Shown here in pieces: positions 58,538-64,000 of a stretch of DNA of 64,000 nt; the first letter of the stretch is position 1; each line of letters begins with the position of its first letter. The notes beneath the pieces were generated by a model that worked only from the letters and a program-made list of their open reading frames with translations, was not told where the DNA came from and did not search any database. A program made the translations under genes and the position numbers. Origin of the DNA: Holophagales bacterium (GTDB lineage Bacteria > Acidobacteriota > Thermoanaerobaculia > Multivoradales > Multivoraceae); assembly GCA_009837885.1 (NCBI GenBank), contig VXSP01000030.1:248001-312000 (forward strand). Reading direction: 5' to 3'.

Positions 58538-60024
58538 TCGTCTGCGGGGAGCCGGCCCTTCTCTTCGAGTTCCTGACAGTCGATGCAGTAGGGCGCCCAC
58601 GGCACCGCCTCCAGCCTGGCGCGGCCGAGCTCGTTGCTGCAGTGGACGCAGATGCCGAACGTGCCGTCGTCGAGCCGGGCCGTCGCTTCGACGATCCGGT
58701 TCAGCAGGATGCCGTCACTGTCCGAGAGCGAGAAGTTCAACTCCCGGCTGTAGGCGTGATTCGCCCGGTCGACCAGGTCCTCCGCGCCTTCGCCGGTCGA
58801 CGCCTTGAGGCCGGCCGTGAGATCGCGGTTGTAGCGCCCGAAGAGCTCCCGCCGCTTCTCTTCGAGCCGTTCCCGCACCCAGTCGAAGTCGATCGCCGCG
58901 TTCCTTCTCCGGCCTCCCCCGTTTCCACCGCCATCGGCGCGCTGCGGCCGAAGCAGCAAGGTCGGCGCCTTCTTCGGCTGCGGCTTCTTGCGGGCTGTCT
59001 TCTTCCGGGCAGGCTGCTTCTTCGACGGCTTCCGAGCGGTCTCGACCTGGGCTTCTTCGGGGGGCGGCGCCGCGCGCTCAGCCGCCTTCTCCGCCGCCGC
59101 CTTCTCGGCGGCCTCCGCCTTCGCGACGAGTTTCTCCGCCTCCGCCGCGGCCCGCTCGGCATCCCTGGCAGCGGCCTTCGCTGCATCCGCCGCTTTCGCG
59201 GCCTTCTCGGACGCCGCCGCCCTGGAGGCGGAGGTCCGAGCCGCCTTGCGCGCGGCAACGCCCTTGGCCGCGGCATCCTTCGCCGCCGCCTGCGCCGCGG
59301 ACTTGCGTTCGGCGAGCCGCTTCGCGGCCCTGGCCGCCGCATTGCCGGTCGTGGCGGCCAACCGGCTGGACTGGGCGGCGGCCTTCTTCTTCGCGGTCGC
59401 GTGTTCCCGTCCCCTGGCCGCGGCTTTGGCGGTCGCCCCCGCCTCACGATTCGCCGTGGCGGCCTCGCGCTTCCGGAGCGCGGCCTCGCGCGCGGCCTGC
59501 TGAGCTTTTTCCTTCGACTCGGCCGCCTTCTTTACGGCCGCTTCTTGAGCCGCCTTCGCCGCATCAGCCTCTCTCGCGGCCTTCAGGGCGAGCGCGCCTG
59601 TTCTCTTCCCGGTGGCTGTCGCCTCCTTCGCCGCGGCCGCCTGTGCGGCCGCCTGTTCAACCGCCTTGGCCGCCGCTGCCTGTTCGGCGGTAGCCGTCTG
59701 CCCGGCCTTCCTCGCCGCCGTACGCTGCGCCGACGCCTCCTTCTCGGCGGCGGCGGCCGCGTCCTTCCGTGTCGCGGCGATCTTCGCGGCCCTGGCCGCG
59801 GCCGTGGCTCCGGCTTTCTCTTCCCGAGCCGCCTGCTGCGCCGCGGCCTTCTTCTCCGACGCTGTCTTCGCCGCCCGTTCGGCCGAGGCTGCCTTGCGGT
59901 CCGCCGCGGACCTGGCTTTCCTGGCCGCGGACCGCGCCGCCGCGAACTCTCGCGCCGCGGCTGCTGCCGCTTCCTTGATGTCGTTCGATCCGCCGGTTCG
60001 AGAAGCCTCGTCCGCGTTTGCCAC
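58534..60024 (-). CDS. DksA/TraR zinc-finger protein fused to a histone-H1-like Ala/Lys-rich domain
   Basis: The 496-aa protein has a DksA-like end (about 385-496): FDWVRERLEEKRRELFGRYN, a coiled coil, and a C4 zinc finger CVHCSNELG...YCIDCQ. Ahead of it, about residues 12-330 are built almost only of Ala, Lys, Arg, Glu and a few Ser/Thr (AARKARSAADRKAAS..., AAAKDAAAKGVAARKAA). This reads like bacterial histone-H1-like domains. A proline/lysine hinge (KKQPARKKTARKKPQPKK) joins them. DksA acts on RNA polymerase with ppGpp; the basic domain could bind DNA. The start is GTG 60024 with GGAGGG upstream. DksA is normally 150 aa, so this is a marked extension. Confidence 0.82.
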   Translation of the reverse strand: MANADEASRTGGSNDIKEAAAAAAREFAAARSAARKARSAADRKAASAERAAKTASEKKAAAQQAAREEKAGATAAARAAKIAATRKDAAAAAEKEASAQRTAARKAGQTATAEQAAAAKAVEQAAAQAAAAKEATATGKRTGALALKAAREADAAKAAQEAAVKKAAESKEKAQQAAREAALRKREAATANREAGATAKAAARGREHATAKKKAAAQSSRLAATTGNAAARAAKRLAERKSAAQAAAKDAAAKGVAARKAARTSASRAAASEKAAKAADAAKAAARDAERAAAEAEKLVAKAEAAEKAAAEKAAERAAPPPEEAQVETARKPSKKQPARKKTARKKPQPKKAPTLLLRPQRADGGGNGGGRRRNAAIDFDWVRERLEEKRRELFGRYNRDLTAGLKASTGEGAEDLVDRANHAYSRELNFSLSDSDGILLNRIVEATARLDDGTFGICVHCSNELGRARLEAVPWAPYCIDCQELEEKGRLPADE

Positions 60025-60044
60025 CTGATCCCTCCGCACGCGGC

Positions 60045-60518
60045 TCAGTAAAACGGGCGCCGATGATAGTTGATTCCCTCGAGGATGGTGAACGCCCTGT
60101 AAATCTGCTCGTAGAGGGTCAGCCGTGCGAGGTCGTGAGCGAGGGTGAGCGGCCCCAGCGAAAGCCGGAAACGGCACGAATCCAGGAAGTTGCGGTCGAG
60201 TCCCAGGTCCGAGCCCACGATCCAGACGACCGGGCGCCGCCACTCCGCGCGCAGCCGGCCCACCTCGGTCGCGAGATCGGTCGAACTGAGGTTCCGTCCG
60301 TTCCGATCCAGACAAACCGTCCACGCGTCGGCCGGCAGGGCCGAGCGGATCGCCTTCCCTTCGAGCCGCAATCGAGTCCGGTCGTCGCCGCGCGCGGGGC
60401 GAACAACCAGTTCGCGCACCGGCGCGAACCTCTCGATCCTCCGCCGATAGTCGCCGCAGAGCGTCTCCCAGGGCTCCCGGCGGCGACCCACCCAGGCGAC
60501 CACGATTTCGAACGCCAC
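60045..60518 (-). CDS. rlmH: 23S rRNA pseudouridine-1915 N3-methyltransferase
   Basis: The 157-aa SPOUT methyltransferase shows the RlmH core: VVWIVGSDLGLD (SAM-loop region, usually 'FVIGGxxG'), FRLSLGPLTLAHDLARLTLYEQIYRAFTI, and the terminal YHRRPFY. It methylates N3 of pseudouridine 1915 in 23S rRNA helix 69. The start is GTG. CATAAT stands 6 bases upstream, so the transcript may be leaderless. The gene is first in a group followed by the DksA-like, holA and mutM genes, with a 20-base gap to the DksA-like gene. Confidence 0.93.
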   Translation of the reverse strand: MAFEIVVAWVGRRREPWETLCGDYRRRIERFAPVRELVVRPARGDDRTRLRLEGKAIRSALPADAWTVCLDRNGRNLSSTDLATEVGRLRAEWRRPVVWIVGSDLGLDRNFLDSCRFRLSLGPLTLAHDLARLTLYEQIYRAFTILEGINYHRRPFY

Positions 60519-60524
60519 GGGCCG

Positions 60525-60552
60525 ATTATGCCGTTGCCCTCGCTGTTATTCT
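60525..60552. promoter_or_regulatory. Divergent -10 hexamers between rlmH and the hydrolase
   Basis: Minus strand CATAAT (60525-60530) lies 6 bases before GTG 60518. Plus strand TATTCT (60547-60552) lies 7 bases before ATG 60560. Both genes lack a Shine-Dalgarno, consistent with leaderless transcription in both directions. Confidence 0.45.
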
Positions 60553-60559
60553 CCGCCGC

Positions 60560-61573
60560 ATGGCGCGCTCCGCGAACCAGGAATCCCGGCGCCTGATCAG
60601 GCGGCGCCTGACCAACGGCCTGGTCATCGGCGGCATCGCGCTCGGGGCACCGGCCCTGTTCAACGCGATCGTGGCCCGCAGGGCGAGGCGACTGCCCCGA
60701 CCCCGATGGGGTTCCACCCGGCACATCGAGGTCGACGGCGATCGGATCGCCTTCGTTCACCTGGAGTCCCCCAGCCGCGGCAACAGGCCGCCAATGGTCT
60801 TGCTCCACACCTTCGGTCCCGGGCATACCGGCCTGCTATGGCGGGAGACCGCCGAACGCCTGGCCCGAAGCCACGACTGCTTCGTGCCCGACTGGCTCGG
60901 CTGGGGCGACTCGGAACGGAGGAACCAGCGCTACACCGCCCAGCTCTACATCGACCTGCTCGGCCGGTTCCTGGAGGAGGTCGTCGGCGAGCGCGCCGTG
61001 CTCGTCGCCCCTCACCGCGCCGCCGCCTACGCCGTCGAGGCCGCGCTGAACGCCCCGGACCTGGTTGCCGCCCTGGCCCTCGTCGGGCCCCAGGGCATCG
61101 GCACCGAGGTGACCGACCAGCGCAGCGACCCCGTCATTCACTCACTGCTCCGGGCGCCGGTGCTCGGCAGGTCGGCGCTCAACCTGGTGACCGGCGAGCG
61201 GGCGCTCGAGAACCACCTGCGACGCGAGACGCTCTTCGGCGCCGAGGGCCTGGGCGAGTCCATGGTCGAGCAGCTCTACCGGGCGAGCCACCTGCCCGGC
61301 GCCAGCCACGCCCTGGTCGATTCGCTCTGCGGCCGGCTCGGACACCGGCTCCAGGCCGGCTTCGGCGACCGGATCAAGCAGCCGGTATGGCTGGCATGGG
61401 GCCGCCAGGCGACCAACCCACCACTCGAGAACGCCGACCTCTGGCTACAGGAAATGTCGAACGCCGACCTGGACGTCTTCGACGGCTGCCGCAACCTGCC
61501 CCACGTCGAACGACCGGCCAAGTTCGCGGCGGCGCTGACGGCGTTCATCGAGCGCCAGCGCTTCGCCGCCTGA
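60560..61573 (+). CDS. Alpha/beta hydrolase-fold protein with atypical nucleophile elbow
   Basis: The 337-aa protein has an N-terminal hydrophobic helix (NGLVIGGIALGAPALFNAIVA), so it may be membrane-anchored. The alpha/beta hydrolase domain follows: PMVLLHTFGPGHTGLLWRETAERLA, CFVPDWLGWGDSER, and a C-terminal NLPHVERPAKFAAALTAFI with the usual catalytic His position. The nucleophile elbow normally reads G-x-S-x-G; here it is VLVAPHRAAAYAV, where His stands at the Ser position. The protein is therefore probably not a serine hydrolase. It may be a binding or scaffold protein, or use other chemistry. Confidence 0.8.
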   Translation: MARSANQESRRLIRRRLTNGLVIGGIALGAPALFNAIVARRARRLPRPRWGSTRHIEVDGDRIAFVHLESPSRGNRPPMVLLHTFGPGHTGLLWRETAERLARSHDCFVPDWLGWGDSERRNQRYTAQLYIDLLGRFLEEVVGERAVLVAPHRAAAYAVEAALNAPDLVAALALVGPQGIGTEVTDQRSDPVIHSLLRAPVLGRSALNLVTGERALENHLRRETLFGAEGLGESMVEQLYRASHLPGASHALVDSLCGRLGHRLQAGFGDRIKQPVWLAWGRQATNPPLENADLWLQEMSNADLDVFDGCRNLPHVERPAKFAAALTAFIERQRFAA

Positions 61574-61615
61574 GCGGGGCGCCACCGTGTCCAGCCACGC
61601 TTCCGTGCACTCTGG

Positions 61616-61671
61616 CGGGACGCCCGCATGCCATCCGTGCGCCCGCTGACGGCCGCACGGACTGGTTCACG
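61616..61671 (+). repeat. Intergenic palindromic repeat, type B relative
   Basis: GCCATCCGTGCGCCCGCTGA followed by cggccgcacggactgg shares the GCCATCCGTGCGCCC...GCACGGACTGG hairpin with 55987-56126. It ends directly against the probable GTG start of ileS at 61673. Confidence 0.55.
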
Positions 61672-61672
61672 G

Positions 61673-64000
61673 GTGGCGCAGAATGCGCGACCCGGGTTCC
61701 CGCCTGTTCCCGGCGGCTATCCCTTCCCCGAACTCGAGCGCGAGACGCTCGAGTTCTGGCGCCGCGAGCAGGTGTTCGAGGCCTCCCTCGCGGCTGGCGA
61801 GGAGAGCGGGGAAAGCGAGTTCTCCTTCTACGAGGGGCCGCCGACCGCGAATAACGTGCCCCACGTCGGCCACGTCGTCACCCGGGTGGTGAAGGACCTC
61901 TACCCGCGTTTCCGCACGATGACCGGCCGCAGCGTGCCGCGCAAGGGCGGCTGGGACACGCACGGCCTCCCCGTCGAGATCGAAGTCGAGAAGCAACTCG
62001 GCTTCTCCGGCAAGCAGCAGATCGAGGACTACGGGATCGAGAAGTTCAACAGCGCCTGCCTCGAGAGCGTCAGCGCCTACGAGCGGCAGTGGCGGCGGAT
62101 GACGGAGCGGGTCGGCTACTGGCTCGACATGGACGGCGCCTACCTGACCTACAGGAACGCCTACATCGAGTCGGAGTGGTGGGCGCTGGCCGAGCTCTGG
62201 AAGAAGGACCTGCTCTACGAGGGCCGGAAGATCCAGCCCTACTGCGCCCGCTGCGGCACGACCCTGTCGAGCCACGAAGTGGCGCAGAACTACCGCGACA
62301 CCGAGGATCCGTCGATCTGGGTGCGGTTCCCTCTGCGACCCGGCCAGTCCATCGCCGCGATCGACGAAGCACCCGACGATGATGGCGGGGAGGCAGGAGG
62401 CACTTTCAGCACGGACCGGCCCGTCGACATCGCGGCCTGGACTACGACGCCGTGGACCCTGCTCTCCCACGCCGGCATCGCGGTGCATCCCAATCTGACC
62501 TACCGGGCCGTCGAAGACCCGACGGACCCGGAACGTCTGCTGCTCATCGCGGACGGCCTGGAGCAGCCGGTCCCCGTGCTCCTGCCGGGCGACGGCAAGC
62601 CGACGCGAGTCGATCTCCGTGAGGCCGGCACCGTGGCCCGCTTCTCCGGCCGGTCCCTCGAGGGCCTGCTCTACGACCGGCCCTTCGCGGTCGAACCGCG
62701 CCGCCCCTACCGGACCGCCGAGGTGTCGGACCGGGCCGGCTTCCGCATACTGCTTGCGGACTACGTGACTCTTGCCGAGGGTACGGGCGCCGTGCACACC
62801 GCGCCGCTCTTCGGCGAGGACGACGAGCGTAGCGGCCGGGAGTACGGCCTGCCCGAACTCCAGGCAGTCGACCACGAAGGGAAGGTCGCGCTCGATCCGG
62901 AGGCAAGCTCCCAGGAACCCGCCATCCGGGGTCTGATCGACGAGATCAACGGGGAGTGGTTCAAGGACGCCGACCCGGCGATCGTCCGCTCGCTGCGGCA
63001 GCAGGGCAGGCTGCTCCACGGCGAGCGGCGCGGCCACAGCTATCCCTTCTGCTGGCGTTGCGACCAGCCGCTCCTGTACTACGCGACGACGAGCTGGTTC
63101 GTCCGCACCACCGCCGCCCGCGACCGGTTGATCGAGAAGAACCGCCAGGTCCGCTGGCACCCGGAGCACGTCGGCGAGGGCCGGTTCGGCGACTGGCTCG
63201 AGAACGTCGTCGACTGGGCCCTGTCGCGCAGCCGCTACTGGGGCACGCCGTTGCCGGTCTGGAAGTGCGCGGCGTGCGACGCCGTGGACGTCGTCGGCTC
63301 GTTCGAGGAGCTCTTCCGCAAGGTGGGCCGGCCGCTCCCCGACGATCCCTACGACCGCGACTGCTTCGACCCGCACCGACCCTTCATCGACGACGACTTC
63401 CGGTGGCGGTGCGCGACTCCGGGCTGCGCCGGCACGATGAAACGGGTCGAGTACGTGATCGACGCCTGGTTCGACTCGGGCGCCATGCCCTTCGCCCAGT
63501 ACCACTACCCGTTCGAGAACCAGGAGATCTTCCGTTCGCGCTTCCCGGCGGACTTCATCTCCGAAGCGGTCGACCAGACCAGGGGCTGGTTCTACACCCT
63601 GCACGTCCTGGGCTGCCTGCTGTTCGACAGCCCCGCCTACCTCAACTGCATCGTCCTCGGCCACGTGAACGACGAGAACGGCCGCAAGATGTCCAAGCGC
63701 CTCGGCAACGTGGTCGAGCCGATGGAGGTGCTGGCCGAGACCGGCGCCGACGCGCTCCGCTGGTACTTCTGCGTCAACAACCCCGAGCAACCTTCGCGGT
63801 TTTCGGCCCGCCTGGTGCGTGAGGCGGCCCAGACCTTCCTGCTCCCGTTGTGGAACGCCCTCTCGTTCTTCGTGATCTACGCAAACCTCGACGGCTGGCG
63901 GCCCGGTCGCGCGGAGATTCCGTTCGGCGAGCGCGGGTCGCTCGACCGCTGGATCCTGCTCCGCCTCTATCGGCTCGTCCGGGCGACGACCGACCACCTC
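61673..64000 (+). CDS. ileS: Isoleucyl-tRNA synthetase, 3' truncated by window edge
   Basis: The first 776 residues are present and the frame is open to the right edge. It is a class I synthetase with HVGH (H64-H67, the HIGH motif) inside PTANNVPHVGHVVTRVVKDLYPRF. CP1 editing-domain features follow (TTTPWTLLSHAGIAVHP, GTGAVHTAPLFGEDD), then WALSRSRYWGTPLPVW with a CAAC...CATPGC zinc-ribbon-like pair. KMSKR (672-676) is the KMSKS motif. The GYPFPELERETLEFW beginning and HVGH form suggest a type-2 (eukaryote-like) IleRS, a class often less sensitive to mupirocin. The start is taken as GTG 61673, since no ATG fits; it abuts a repeat. Confidence 0.95.
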   Translation, partial: MAQNARPGFPPVPGGYPFPELERETLEFWRREQVFEASLAAGEESGESEFSFYEGPPTANNVPHVGHVVTRVVKDLYPRFRTMTGRSVPRKGGWDTHGLPVEIEVEKQLGFSGKQQIEDYGIEKFNSACLESVSAYERQWRRMTERVGYWLDMDGAYLTYRNAYIESEWWALAELWKKDLLYEGRKIQPYCARCGTTLSSHEVAQNYRDTEDPSIWVRFPLRPGQSIAAIDEAPDDDGGEAGGTFSTDRPVDIAAWTTTPWTLLSHAGIAVHPNLTYRAVEDPTDPERLLLIADGLEQPVPVLLPGDGKPTRVDLREAGTVARFSGRSLEGLLYDRPFAVEPRRPYRTAEVSDRAGFRILLADYVTLAEGTGAVHTAPLFGEDDERSGREYGLPELQAVDHEGKVALDPEASSQEPAIRGLIDEINGEWFKDADPAIVRSLRQQGRLLHGERRGHSYPFCWRCDQPLLYYATTSWFVRTTAARDRLIEKNRQVRWHPEHVGEGRFGDWLENVVDWALSRSRYWGTPLPVWKCAACDAVDVVGSFEELFRKVGRPLPDDPYDRDCFDPHRPFIDDDFRWRCATPGCAGTMKRVEYVIDAWFDSGAMPFAQYHYPFENQEIFRSRFPADFISEAVDQTRGWFYTLHVLGCLLFDSPAYLNCIVLGHVNDENGRKMSKRLGNVVEPMEVLAETGADALRWYFCVNNPEQPSRFSARLVREAAQTFLLPLWNALSFFVIYANLDGWRPGRAEIPFGERGSLDRWILLRLYRLVRATTDHL

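Noticed and set aside
61667..63997. Long minus-strand open frame (776 aa) opposite ileS
   Set aside because: It is an antisense shadow of the isoleucyl-tRNA synthetase coding frame in high-GC DNA. The plus-strand frame contains all the synthetase motifs.
1..64000. tRNA, rRNA and CRISPR arrays
   Set aside because: I looked for the tRNA T-arm sequence GTTCGA with cloverleaf context, long conserved rRNA segments and regularly spaced direct repeats, and recognised none. A covariance-model scan would be decisive.

Overview
The window is high-GC bacterial DNA. One ordinary 60-base row counted by hand is 42/60 G+C. It looks like a chromosome segment from a Gram-negative organism: there are outer-membrane-type beta-strand protein signals, Tat and lipoprotein signals, and no phage or plasmid backbone. 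Large secreted proteins with carboxypeptidase-regulatory-like repeats, sulfatases with a true formylglycine-generating enzyme, a NifA-type sigma-54 regulator, a deoxyhypusine-synthase-like protein, a type-2-like isoleucyl-tRNA synthetase and an HMG-CoA synthase would fit an Acidobacteriota-like or similar environmental lineage. That assignment is inference only. No rRNA, tRNA or CRISPR array was recognised.

Layout. 1-10 kb: the tail of an Mrr-like nuclease; a minus-strand sulfite-dehydrogenase-like/cytochrome c/DUF2339 group; a plus-strand sulfatase, MsrA, a small membrane protein and a YbjQ-family protein; a deoxyhypusine synthase homologue facing a sigma-54 activator; and a 184-bp MITE-like inverted-repeat element. 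10-21 kb: an outer-membrane protein, an enoyl-CoA hydratase, an ECF sigma/anti-sigma/PDZ operon, three translationally coupled secreted proteins (the last 1079 aa) and a flavoprotein. 21-36 kb: acyl-CoA ligase and aminotransferase, glycyl-tRNA synthetase, MFS transporter, alkyltransferase-like protein with FGE, HMG-CoA synthase, and a cobalt-type nitrile hydratase operon running into folD and an M28 peptidase, then a second aminotransferase. 36.6-45.7 kb: an accessory island with Fic, an Mrr nuclease / DUF1156-type methylase / PD-(D/E)xK nuclease cassette, and a lower-GC minus-strand trio (HEPN protein, a protein resembling HK97-fold/encapsulin shells, a degenerate nuclease-like protein). 45.8-64 kb: a TPP enzyme and hydrolase around a palindromic operator, a UDP-sugar epimerase with a giant GlmS-like protein, a nitrilase and SLC13 permease, the rlmH / DksA-like / holA / mutM housekeeping group, an alpha/beta hydrolase, and the first 776 codons of ileS.

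Two window-wide patterns stand out. Palindromic intergenic repeats (core GGGTGCGCCGGCG or GGGTGCGCGGGT) recur at least seven times, once inside the coding start of a peptidase. Many first genes of transcription units have a TANNNT-like -10 hexamer only 6-10 bases before the start codon and little Shine-Dalgarno signal, which suggests leaderless transcripts. The best candidates for an undescribed system are the two nested cassettes of the 37.8-45.7 kb island.
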